Shown: positions 41,934 to 50,323 of the stretch, piece by piece
How the letters are laid out: each line of letters starts with the position of its first letter
Numbering within the stretch: the stretch's first letter is position 1
Source of the DNA: Flavobacteriia bacterium
GTDB taxonomy: Bacteria > Bacteroidota > Bacteroidia > Flavobacteriales_D > Crocinitomicaceae
Assembly: GCA_009924735.1 (NCBI GenBank)
Contig: RFQZ01000019.1
Coordinates: 1-50,323 of the forward strand
Length of the DNA: 50,323 nucleotides
Direction: 5' to 3'
Program-made: the position numbers and the translations under genes
The notes under the pieces: model-generated
Seen by the model: the letters and a program-made list of their open reading frames with translations, nothing else
Told to the model about the DNA's origin: nothing
Databases searched by the model: none

Positions 41934-43004
41934 ATGTCTTTCACTGAACTCGCCATATCAGTAGAAAAATGCAAGCATTCAAAAATTGACCAAGTGGATT
42001 GGGATAACCTTCCTTTTGGCAGGCTTTTCTCTGACCATATGCTTGTAATGGAATACGACAATGGAATGTGGCAAAATCCAAAAATATCGCCTTTTCAATC
42101 CATCGACATGCATCCTGCGATGTCTGCTATACATTACGGACAGTCTATTTTTGAGGGATTAAAAGCATACCGCAGGGAAGATGGAAGTTTGTCAATTTTC
42201 AGACCTGAGATGAACGCAGCAAGATTCAATCAATCTGCCCTTCGAATGTGTATGCCTGAGATTCCTGTCGATTTATTCATTGAAAGCATCCGGAAATTGG
42301 TTGAAATCGATGCAGATTGGGTTCCAAATAAACAAGGGCATGCACTCTACATTCGTCCTTTTATGTTCGCAACCGATGAATGGGTGGGAATTAAACCTTC
42401 TGAGTCTTATAAATTCCTCATTATCCTTTCTCCCGTAGGGAATTATTATGCTGAGCCTGTAAGGGTGAAAATTGAGGATTATTATACAAGGGCCGTACAG
42501 GGTGGCGTTGGAAGGGCAAAAGTAGCAGGGAATTATGGTGCAAGTCTTTTTCCTGCTAAGAAAGCACAGGATTTAGGATTTCATCAATTGGTTTGGACTG
42601 ATGCCAAAGAGCATAAATTCATCGAAGAATCTGGGACCATGAACATCGTTTTTCAAATCAATGGGACCTTAATTACACCAACGGAGGACGATGACACCAT
42701 TCTAAGAGGCATTACCAAGCGATCTATCATTGAAATAGCCAACCATTGGGGCATTCCTGTTGAAGAACGAAAAGTTTCAGTGGAGGAAATCCTCACCGCG
42801 CTTCGCAACGGTACGCTGGAAGATGCTTTTGGTGCAGGAACAGCCGCTACTTTGGCACAAATTGCAGTGATAGGTTACAAAGATGAAGTATTTACGTTGC
42901 CCGATTTTGAATCACGTTCTTTGTCAAACAAAATAAAATATTACATAGATAAGGTGAAAATAGGGGCCGAAGAAGATGTTTTTGGCTGGAACCACAGCGT
43001 TTAA
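41934..43004 (+). CDS. ilvE: Branched-chain amino acid aminotransferase
   Basis: A 356-residue class IV PLP enzyme that transfers amino groups between branched-chain amino acids and 2-oxoglutarate. The PLP lysine is Lys196 in GRAKVAGNYGASLFPAK. Other family blocks are HYGQSIFEGLKAYR, EESGTMNIVFQING and TILRGITKRSIIEIA, then GTAATLAQI. The length fits the longer (BCAT II, eukaryote-like) branch. No other branched-chain biosynthesis gene is nearby. The next gene begins 47 bases later on the same strand. Confidence 0.94.
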   Translation: MSFTELAISVEKCKHSKIDQVDWDNLPFGRLFSDHMLVMEYDNGMWQNPKISPFQSIDMHPAMSAIHYGQSIFEGLKAYRREDGSLSIFRPEMNAARFNQSALRMCMPEIPVDLFIESIRKLVEIDADWVPNKQGHALYIRPFMFATDEWVGIKPSESYKFLIILSPVGNYYAEPVRVKIEDYYTRAVQGGVGRAKVAGNYGASLFPAKKAQDLGFHQLVWTDAKEHKFIEESGTMNIVFQINGTLITPTEDDDTILRGITKRSIIEIANHWGIPVEERKVSVEEILTALRNGTLEDAFGAGTAATLAQIAVIGYKDEVFTLPDFESRSLSNKIKYYIDKVKIGAEEDVFGWNHSV

Positions 43005-43051
43005 CCTTACTGTATCTGGTGGAACCTCTCCATTTTCCTAATCGCTCGTCA

Positions 43052-44383
43052 ATGCGAAGCATTCTCACGCTCGTGTTCTTTCTTCTTTTCCATTTTATGG
43101 GCAAAACCCAAGTCATCGTTGCGATCGAAACCTTGGACAAAAGTACACTGGAAAGCATTCCCAATTGTGTAATTTACCTTAAAACCTTTGGCGATCTAGA
43201 TTCTACTTTCTCTTTCAATTCACGATTAGGAGGACCTGTATCTCTGCGCATGGATGAGATGCGGTCGGGTAAAATATGGATTGATTGTAGCCATCCTTTG
43301 TATGAAACGGCTTACAAGAAAATAAACATTACTTCCGTGCAAAAGGACACCCTTAAAATCAAAGTATACTTAAGCAGATTAAAGGAAAAACTAACGGGAG
43401 AAGTTCGCGTCACAGCCCCAGGTGTCCCAGATACCGTTTTTAACTCTGCAGAATTCCATGTCGCTGATTATTCGATTTTAGACAATGGTGATTTTGTCCT
43501 GCTTGCCTATCCGAAACGAAGTGGAAAACAAAATTCATTGTTTCTATTCGATGGCGTGAACATCAAGTCCACTGTGATCATTCCCGATGAGGCACGCTAC
43601 ATGGTTAAAGACTTTCGAGGCATGTCACATGTGGTTTGCAATGAAAACGTATTTTCAATCCAAGTTAAAGACAATCAACTTTCTTTGACAAACATCCCTC
43701 AAGAATACTATTTTACCTACATCGCTCCCATTGTAGATTCAGCAACCAACAGGCTGTTTTTTTCTAATTTCAATAAAGATTATCCTGCATTTGACTATTT
43801 CGCATTAGACTTAACAGACTCTACATACCGGAGGCTCATGCACATTGAGGATAAATTAATGATGGAATTGTATAGATCTGAGTTTAAATGGGTAGATGTT
43901 CGGACCCAATTATGGGCAAAACAAAAGGAACTCGAAACCGGAATTGATGCACAAATTTGGGTAGGTGCAAATTACTTCACCCAGTCGATTTATTATAAAA
44001 TCCCATATGCACCCATGCTTAAAGTAAAGGATTCTCTCTTTGTATTTGATTTTCAATTGGATCTTTTGTCCGTTTTCAATACCAAAGGAGACTCAATTCG
44101 TTCCGTGCCCATTTATTTTCACTATCACAAGGAGAGAACAGGCTGGAAAAAATCGGTCTTGCGCGATGCTGAAAAATCCATTTTGTACGCTTTATACGAA
44201 AAAGATGGCATTGCCTATTTGGGTAAAATTAACCTAACGAATGGTAAGGTTTCAGAAAAATATATGCTAAAAAACAAGTATGTCGACCTCATCAAAGTTC
44301 ATGGCGGTTTTGTTTATTACATCTACCGTCCCTTTGAATCCATTCAAAAACGATTTCTTTACAGGGAAAGATTACCTGAGTAA
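43052..44383 (+). CDS. Exported protein of unknown function
   Basis: A 443-residue protein I do not recognise. It begins with an export signal (MRSILTLVFFLLFHFMGKTQ). Residues about 20-115 read like a carboxypeptidase-regulatory-type beta domain (VIVAIETLDKSTLESIPNCV to KIKVYLSRL). The rest is a series of beta-rich segments with repeated F/Y-aromatic strands (DFVLLAYPKRSGKQNSLFLF, NRLFFSNFNKDYPAFDYF, LFVFDFQLDLLSVFNTKGD), which could be a beta-propeller. No sorting domain is present. An upstream ATG at 43019 would put 11 residues ahead of the signal peptide and is rejected. It overlaps the convergent SprB-repeat gene by 12 bases. Confidence 0.7.
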   Translation: MRSILTLVFFLLFHFMGKTQVIVAIETLDKSTLESIPNCVIYLKTFGDLDSTFSFNSRLGGPVSLRMDEMRSGKIWIDCSHPLYETAYKKINITSVQKDTLKIKVYLSRLKEKLTGEVRVTAPGVPDTVFNSAEFHVADYSILDNGDFVLLAYPKRSGKQNSLFLFDGVNIKSTVIIPDEARYMVKDFRGMSHVVCNENVFSIQVKDNQLSLTNIPQEYYFTYIAPIVDSATNRLFFSNFNKDYPAFDYFALDLTDSTYRRLMHIEDKLMMELYRSEFKWVDVRTQLWAKQKELETGIDAQIWVGANYFTQSIYYKIPYAPMLKVKDSLFVFDFQLDLLSVFNTKGDSIRSVPIYFHYHKERTGWKKSVLRDAEKSILYALYEKDGIAYLGKINLTNGKVSEKYMLKNKYVDLIKVHGGFVYYIYRPFESIQKRFLYRERLPE

Positions 44384-47300
44384 AGTAACATGCCCGTTGG
44401 CTTTCATAGAATCTTGGTCCACCACGTCATAACTTACTTTCCAAGTGTAGGTTCCGAATTGTACCAATTTCCCTTTGTATTTACCATCCCATCCTTCACC
44501 GGTTTTTGACGATTCAAATACCAATTGTCCCCATCGGTTGTATACCTCAAATCTGTAGTATTTTACTTGGTCAGAATTGCTAATGATAGGTAGGAAATCA
44601 TCGTTTAATCCATCTCCGTTTGGTGTGAATGCATTCGGAACGGTCAGACGAACCACATCTGTACTTTGGTACGTAGCAAACGCTGTATCTGTACATCCGT
44701 TGGCGTCATAAACAACCAATACAACATCGTAAGCACCAATGGTAGAAGATGGGTAATAATGTGTTGGATTGTCAATGTTAGAAGTTCCTCCGTCACCAAA
44801 ATCCCAAACTGACCCACTGTAATTCTGAGAATTGTTTACAAAGTCTAGTTGTCCGGTCACAAAATCAATCTCTGATGTGGACGCTCCAAATGCTGCGGTC
44901 GGCCCTGGTACTACGCAAACAATGTTGTTAATCGTTGTGTCGGCAATACAACCATTCGCTGTGGTGATTTGTAATGTTGCGTTGATACATCCTACGCTGT
45001 TCAATGCCGTTGTAAACTGATTTGCCGTATTCGTGGTTCCATTGGATAAAGTCCATTGACTGCTTACAAAACTGCCCACACTTGCGTTTGTGAATGTCAC
45101 CGTCGAAGGCAAACATACAACGTTGTCAGAAACAGTATACGAGGCAATTAAAATCGGTGGTGAAGACAATACATCATTGGTCGTAATGGTACAACCGTTG
45201 GCATCCGTTACAAGCACAGTATAGTTTCCAGGGCCAAGTAAAGTTGCTACACTGGTAATCTGTCCCGTTGGTGTCCAAACGTAAGAATATGGTGCAGTTC
45301 CTCCAATGCCTGTTGCAGTTAATTGCCCATCGCTGTATCCATAACATGTAATTGGAAGTTGGGTAATGCTTGCGGACAATGCTGAAGCGGGTTGTGTAAC
45401 ATTGATTACGGTTGAACTTACACAGTTGTTAACGTCTGTAATGGCTACGATATACTGTCCAGGTGCGATGTTACTAATGTCTTGTGAGGTTTGACCCGTA
45501 GTCCAGAAATAAGTGTAAGGTGCGGTTCCTCCTTGAGGCGTTACGTCAATCGCACCGTCTATCAACCCAAAGCAAGAAACATTGGTTACCGCATAAGCTA
45601 TGGTTAACGGTGTTAAAGGTTGTGTAATGGCAACACTCAGTAAAGCGTTACATCCATTGGCATCTGTAACAATCACCGAGTACGTACCTGCCACCAACGT
45701 ATTGATGTCTTGGGTGAGGGCCGTGTTGCTCCAAGCGTAGGTATATGGAGAAGTTCCACCAGATACAGTAAGGTTAATCGATCCTGTGTTGTTACCAAAA
45801 CAAAGCACATTTACATGGCTTTCTTGTAATAAAATCGGTGCAACAGGTTGGGTTATGGTTGCATTTCCTGAAACCGTACAGCCAAGGAAATCCGTAACGG
45901 TTACTGTATAGGTTCCTGCCAATAAACTTGAAATCGTTTGGGTGGTTTGACCATTGCTCCATAAATAGGTATAAGGTCCTTGTCCACCAGCCGGATTCGC
46001 TGTGATTGAGCCTGTGGCAAAACCGTTACAATTCACATTTATTTGAGTTAAACTGAGTGAAAGTACCGAGGGTTGTGAAATGGTTATCGTTACACTCGAA
46101 GCACATCCATTTGCATCGGTAATAGGGTAGGTGTAGGTTCCGGCTGAGACGGTGAAGTTTCCTGTCCCTGTATATGGCGCTGTTCCACCCGTTCCACTGA
46201 TGTTAATCACACCGGTTCCTGCATTACATACAATGGGTGAGGTAACAGCAGCAACTGCTTGCAATGGATTCGGCTGGGCAATGGTTATCGTTGTATTTGC
46301 TGTACATCCATTTGCATCTGTTACAGTGTAGGCATAGGTTCCTGCAATTACCGTAAATGTTCCTTGTCCTGTATAATTTGGCGTTCCTCCAGCGGCTGTT
46401 ACCGTTACAAGACCGGTTCCTCCGTTACATAAGACCTGTGAAGTTTGGTTTGAGGTCGCAGTAAGTAAAGTCGGCTGGGTTATGAAGATTGAAGTGGTAT
46501 CTGTACAACCATAATTGTCAGTTACCGTGTAGTTCTGCCATCCAGCTACAACTGTAAAAGGACCTGTTCCAACGAGCGTCGGAGTTCCACCAATGGCACT
46601 AACATTCACGGTAGCGTTACCACCATTACAAAGTACATTTGAGGTTTGAACAACAGAGGCAATTAATGCTGCAGGTTGGGTAATTGTTAAGGTGACGGAG
46701 TCTATGCACCCATTAGCGTCGCTTACGATGTAGGTAGTTGTTCCTGCGGGTGTGTTGAAATTACCTGTGCCAACATACGGGGCAGTACCTCCCGTTGCAC
46801 TTACTGCTACTACTGCATTTCCGCCATTACAAAAGACTGGGGTAGAAATAGATGCAGCAGAAACCAAAGTTACAGGTTGGGTAATGGTAATTTGATTTGA
46901 GGTTTGACATCCATTGGTATCTGTAACGGTTACTGAATAAAGTCCAGGTATTAAACCAATGGTTGTTGCCAGGGTGTCTCCATTCGACCAAACATAATTA
47001 TATCCCGGTGTACCACCAATGGGTGTAATCGTAGCAGTGCCATTTGCTGCGCCGTTACAGCTTATGTTTTGTGACGCTATCGTTGATAACAATTGGGTTG
47101 GTTGGCTGATGAATAAATTAACAGTGAAGGAACATCCGTTCGCATCTGTAACTGTAAAAGCTTGATTTCCTGAGGATACATTAAAATTACCCGTTCCAAT
47201 ATAAGGTGCCACACCTCCGGCAGCAGTGATGTTAACTGTCGCTTGACCGCCAAAACATGCAATGGGATTCGTAATGGTTGCATTTGCGACCAATTGGGTA

Positions 47301-50300
47301 GGTTGTGTAATCACAATGCTTTGGGTATCAACACAACCTTGGGCATCGGTAACTGTGTAAATATAACTTCCAGCAACAGGGAAGAAAGTTCCAACACCAT
47401 TGTACGGTGCTGTACCTCCAATTGCACTGACATTAACCGTTGCGGTACCGTTGAAGCACAAAATAGGTAACAGTTGATTTACAGATGCAACCAATAAATT
47501 AGGCTGTGTGATCGTAAATGAAAGTGTGTTTTGACATCCATTGGCATCGCTCACATTTACTGTGTAATTGCCTGGAGCTAAATTGTTGACAGAATTTGTG
47601 GTAAGGCCATTGCTCCAAAGTACGGAATAAGGTGCAGTTCCGCCCGAGTAAAAGACGATTGCGGCTCCGTTATTTGCCCCGAAACAAGTTATTTGTGTAG
47701 GCACTACGTTGCTAACCAATAGGGAGGGTTGCGTCACAGAAATTGAAGTTGAATTTGTACAGCCATTGGCATCCGTAACCAAGTAAGTGTAACTTCCTGC
47801 AACTACTGTAAAATTACCTGTGCCAACATAGGGGGCAGTACCTCCTGTTGCCGATACTTGAACCAATGCGTTTCCTCCGTTGCAAAGAATAGGGCTCAAA
47901 AGTGTAGCGCTCGCGATGAGAACGGCTGGCTGTGAAACGGTAATGGTCGTTGTAGCTATACATCCATTTGCATCTACAATGGTATAGGTGTAGGTGCCAG
48001 CTGTAACATTGAATGTTCCCGTTCCAGTATAAGGTGCCGTACCTCCTGATGCTGAAAGCACCACCGTTGCTTGTCCACCGTTACAAGGAACAGGAGAAGT
48101 GATGGTTGCAGTTGCGATAAAAGGTGCTGGTTGAGTGACGTTGATTGTGGTAGATCCGGTACAACCATTTTGGTCGGTTAAAGTGTAGGTGTAGGTTCCT
48201 GCAAAAACATTAAAGGTGCCATTTCCTGCGTAAGGAGGCGTACCGCCCGCTCCGTTTACCAAAACAATGGCTTGCCCACCAAAACAGGCTATCGGTAAAA
48301 TAATGTTTGCAGTAGATACAACTTGCGCAGGTTGGGTAATGGTAGTTGAGAAATTTGATATACAATTGTTCGCATCCGTTACTTGTATATTGTAGATTCC
48401 TGCTGGTTGTGCTGTTATTGAATTAAGAATTGACCCTGTATTCCATAAATAAGTGTACCCAGGTGTTCCGCCTGAAACGGTCGCGGTTGAAGTCCCATTG
48501 CTAAAACCAAAACAAGTAACGTTTACATTGTTGAAGTTGGCTGTAATCGCTGTGGGTTGGGTGATAAGGAGGGTCGTTGATGCGGTACAACCGTTTGCAT
48601 CTTGGATGATGTACGTATTGTTTCCAGCAAATGAATTCACATTTCCTGTACTAACATAGGAAGGCGTTCCTCCTGAACCTGTAATTGAAACTGTAGCTTG
48701 TCCACCAAAACATAAGATGGGATTCGTTTGGGTTGCAATTGCCGACAACTGACTGGGTTGCGAAATTAGAATTGAAGTGATCGATGTACATCCATTTGCA
48801 TCTGTAACAGTGTAAAAATGCGGGCCTGCATTGACACTGAAATTTCCAATTCCACTGTAAGGCGCAGTTCCTCCGGCGGCAGTTACAAAAACATTCCCTG
48901 TACCACCGAAACATAGGATGTTGGAAGTTTGAATGGACGAACTGGTTAAGTTGGTAGGCTGTGAAATCGTACAATTTGAAATACTCGTACAGCCATTTAC
49001 ATCTGTTACAGTTACGCTGTAAGATCCTGGAGCTAAGTTGGTTGCTGTTGCAGTGGTTGTACCATTGCTCCATAAGTAAGTATAATTCGGAACGCCTCCT
49101 GCTGCACTAACTGAAGCTGAGCCATTGTTTAAACCATTACAAGTGACATTTTGTGAGAGGATACTTGAAGTTAACAAAGTAGGTTGAGGTACATTAATTG
49201 AAACTGTAGCTGCACAACCATTTGCATCAATCACCGTGTAGGAATGAACGCCTACTGTTGTAATGAAGTTACCTGTACCATTGTAATTTGGAGTACCACC
49301 TGTTGCACTTATGTTAACCGTTGCATTTCCACCGTTACATAAAATGGGTGAGGAAATGGTTGCAGCAGGGGTGAGCGCTGTAGGTTGGGTTATGGTTATG
49401 GTAGTCGAAGATGGACATCCATTTGCATCTGTTACAGAATACGTATAGGTACCAACGCCAACACTGAAACTTCCTGTTCCTGAATAAGCAGGCGTTCCGC
49501 CAACTGCTGTGACAATGATGTTTCCAGTTCCCCCAAAACATGCAATTGGGGAGGCTACGGAAGAAGAAGCGACTACTGCAGTAGGTTGAGGAACATTGAT
49601 GGTAGTAGATGCAATACACCCATTCCCATCCGTAATTGTGAACGTTGCATTTCCTGTCAAAACAGTGAAATTACCTGTCCCAGAGTAAGGTAAAATCCCA
49701 CCTGCTCCTGAAACAAGTACCTGGCCGTTACCACCATTACATAGGATTGCGGAAGTAATTGTACTGGAGGCTGTTAATAAGGAGGGTTGCGTTAAAGTGA
49801 TTGAATTAATTGCCGTACAACCATTTGCATCGGTTACTGTAACTGTATAAGTTCCTGACACAAGATTTATGGCAGATGCACCGGTTGCACTGTTACTCCA
49901 TAAATAGCTATAAGGGGCAGTTCCTCCATTTGGAGTTGCCGTTGCACTTCCATTTGAATTACCATTACAAGTAGGATTTACACCACCCAGTGTTACACTT
50001 AAAATAATGGGTTGCGTTACAATGATATTCGCTGTATTTGCACACCCATTGGCATCGGTTACTGTATAATTGTAAGTACCGGCTAGTACACTAAAATTGC
50101 CTGTGCCAGTATATGGAAGGGTTCCTCCATTTGCAAATACAGAGACTTGACCTAATCCGCCATTACAAAGAACTGGAGCGCTAAGAATCGCATTGGCAAT
50201 CAACGTGCTTGGTTGAGTTACAACAATGGATGTCTGCGCAATACAACCATTCGCATCCGTAATGGTGAAATTATATGATCCTGCAGTCACAGCATTGTTT

Positions 50301-50323
50301 CCCGTTCCAGTATAAGGTGCCGT
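44372..50323 (-). CDS. Giant SprB-repeat T9SS type B surface protein (5' end outside window)
   Basis: The frame is open to the window edge, giving the last 1,983 or so residues; the start lies beyond 50323. It consists of 24 full SprB-type repeats plus one partial (45120-50323), a Cys-containing Ig-like domain, a PKD-like domain (VWDFGDGGTSNIDNPTHYYP) and a type B sorting domain (VPNAFTPNGDGLNDDF, VYNRWGQLVFESS, ending GHVTLLR). SprB of Flavobacterium johnsoniae is a mobile cell-surface adhesin for gliding, but the repeat family is also found in other surface proteins, so the role as a gliding adhesin is a guess. It ends convergent with the unknown exported protein. Any partner porP/sprF gene would have to lie elsewhere, because none follows it. 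Confidence 0.88.
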   Translation of the reverse strand, partial: TAPYTGTGNNAVTAGSYNFTITDANGCIAQTSIVVTQPSTLIANAILSAPVLCNGGLGQVSVFANGGTLPYTGTGNFSVLAGTYNYTVTDANGCANTANIIVTQPIILSVTLGGVNPTCNGNSNGSATATPNGGTAPYSYLWSNSATGASAINLVSGTYTVTVTDANGCTAINSITLTQPSLLTASSTITSAILCNGGNGQVLVSGAGGILPYSGTGNFTVLTGNATFTITDGNGCIASTTINVPQPTAVVASSSVASPIACFGGTGNIIVTAVGGTPAYSGTGSFSVGVGTYTYSVTDANGCPSSTTITITQPTALTPAATISSPILCNGGNATVNISATGGTPNYNGTGNFITTVGVHSYTVIDANGCAATVSINVPQPTLLTSSILSQNVTCNGLNNGSASVSAAGGVPNYTYLWSNGTTTATATNLAPGSYSVTVTDVNGCTSISNCTISQPTNLTSSSIQTSNILCFGGTGNVFVTAAGGTAPYSGIGNFSVNAGPHFYTVTDANGCTSITSILISQPSQLSAIATQTNPILCFGGQATVSITGSGGTPSYVSTGNVNSFAGNNTYIIQDANGCTASTTLLITQPTAITANFNNVNVTCFGFSNGTSTATVSGGTPGYTYLWNTGSILNSITAQPAGIYNIQVTDANNCISNFSTTITQPAQVVSTANIILPIACFGGQAIVLVNGAGGTPPYAGNGTFNVFAGTYTYTLTDQNGCTGSTTINVTQPAPFIATATITSPVPCNGGQATVVLSASGGTAPYTGTGTFNVTAGTYTYTIVDANGCIATTTITVSQPAVLIASATLLSPILCNGGNALVQVSATGGTAPYVGTGNFTVVAGSYTYLVTDANGCTNSTSISVTQPSLLVSNVVPTQITCFGANNGAAIVFYSGGTAPYSVLWSNGLTTNSVNNLAPGNYTVNVSDANGCQNTLSFTITQPNLLVASVNQLLPILCFNGTATVNVSAIGGTAPYNGVGTFFPVAGSYIYTVTDAQGCVDTQSIVITQPTQLVANATITNPIACFGGQATVNITAAGGVAPYIGTGNFNVSSGNQAFTVTDANGCSFTVNLFISQPTQLLSTIASQNISCNGAANGTATITPIGGTPGYNYVWSNGDTLATTIGLIPGLYSVTVTDTNGCQTSNQITITQPVTLVSAASISTPVFCNGGNAVVAVSATGGTAPYVGTGNFNTPAGTTTYIVSDANGCIDSVTLTITQPAALIASVVQTSNVLCNGGNATVNVSAIGGTPTLVGTGPFTVVAGWQNYTVTDNYGCTDTTSIFITQPTLLTATSNQTSQVLCNGGTGLVTVTAAGGTPNYTGQGTFTVIAGTYAYTVTDANGCTANTTITIAQPNPLQAVAAVTSPIVCNAGTGVINISGTGGTAPYTGTGNFTVSAGTYTYPITDANGCASSVTITISQPSVLSLSLTQINVNCNGFATGSITANPAGGQGPYTYLWSNGQTTQTISSLLAGTYTVTVTDFLGCTVSGNATITQPVAPILLQESHVNVLCFGNNTGSINLTVSGGTSPYTYAWSNTALTQDINTLVAGTYSVIVTDANGCNALLSVAITQPLTPLTIAYAVTNVSCFGLIDGAIDVTPQGGTAPYTYFWTTGQTSQDISNIAPGQYIVAITDVNNCVSSTVINVTQPASALSASITQLPITCYGYSDGQLTATGIGGTAPYSYVWTPTGQITSVATLLGPGNYTVLVTDANGCTITTNDVLSSPPILIASYTVSDNVVCLPSTVTFTNASVGSFVSSQWTLSNGTTNTANQFTTALNSVGCINATLQITTANGCIADTTINNIVCVVPGPTAAFGASTSEIDFVTGQLDFVNNSQNYSGSVWDFGDGGTSNIDNPTHYYPSSTIGAYDVVLVVYDANGCTDTAFATYQSTDVVRLTVPNAFTPNGDGLNDDFLPIISNSDQVKYYRFEVYNRWGQLVFESSKTGEGWDGKYKGKLVQFGTYTWKVSYDVVDQDSMKANGHVTLLR
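45120..50323 (-). repeat. SprB-type repeat array with two unit subtypes
   Basis: Each unit runs Cys-(N/F)G...GGTxPY...TDANGC...TQP. Two subtypes occur. The W type (76 residues) has YxWSNG and LAPGxYxVxVTD. The G type (66-67 residues) has GTGNFxVxAGTYTYxVTD and no Trp. From the window edge toward the C-terminus the order is G(partial) G W GGG W GG W GGG W GG W GGGG WWWW. The block W GGG W GG occurs twice in a row (49969-48515 and 48514-47060), each exactly 485 codons. Confidence 0.85.

Noticed and set aside
45120-50323. CRISPR-like or minisatellite DNA repeat array
   Set aside because: The periodicity is at protein level with diverged DNA and one open frame throughout; there are no identical short repeats with unique spacers.

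Overview
The window looks like chromosomal DNA of a Bacteroidota member, most likely Flavobacteriales; the family is not resolvable by eye (the mix resembles Crocinitomicaceae/Fluviicola-like genomes, which is inference). Reasons: three proteins with type B C-terminal sorting domains of the type IX secretion system (T9SS), a PorP/SprF partner, a SprB-repeat giant protein, a DUF4249 lipoprotein, promoters of the Bacteroidota form TAnnTTTG, a short NuoG, and a ComEC without its hydrolase domain. No rRNA, tRNA, CRISPR array, insertion sequence or phage gene was seen, and no gene-free stretch exceeds 300 bases. Positions 1-113 hold nothing recognisable.

Layout. 114-632 (minus): a ParD/ParE toxin-antitoxin pair whose toxin gene is frameshifted, with a palindromic operator. 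947-2266 (plus): a DEAD-box RNA helicase with DEVD instead of DEAD. 2312-4886 (minus): a MoxR-like AAA ATPase and VWA protein pair. 4965-5600: a small DUF2132 protein and a small exported HMA-like protein. 5615-14394 (minus): a surface and export block with a T9SS type B cargo, an M28 peptidase and two tandem collagen-like proteins sharing one N-terminal domain. 14579-15322 (plus): an exported SGNH hydrolase.

15313-22466 (minus): a close-set run, in transcription order a TSP3-like repeat protein with a type B sorting domain, PorP/SprF, a PorE-like OmpA protein, a DUF4249 lipoprotein and a fatty acid desaturase. The first three read as a secreted cargo with its outer-membrane partner and a peptidoglycan-anchored periplasmic protein. 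22598-35255 (minus): a complete 14-gene nuoA-N respiratory complex I operon with a good promoter; NuoG is the short form. 35406-36347: thioredoxin reductase.

36470-38044 (plus): an exported S8 protease with a large insertion. 38041-41835 (minus): recQ and comEC. 41934-44383 (plus): ilvE and an unrecognised exported protein. 44372-50323 (minus): the C-terminal about 1,980 residues of a giant SprB-repeat protein that runs off the window. Its repeats come in two subtypes arranged in an ordered seven-unit super-repeat, the most striking pattern here. I see no clear candidate for a wholly new enzymatic system; the less-described material is in the repeat architectures of the surface proteins.
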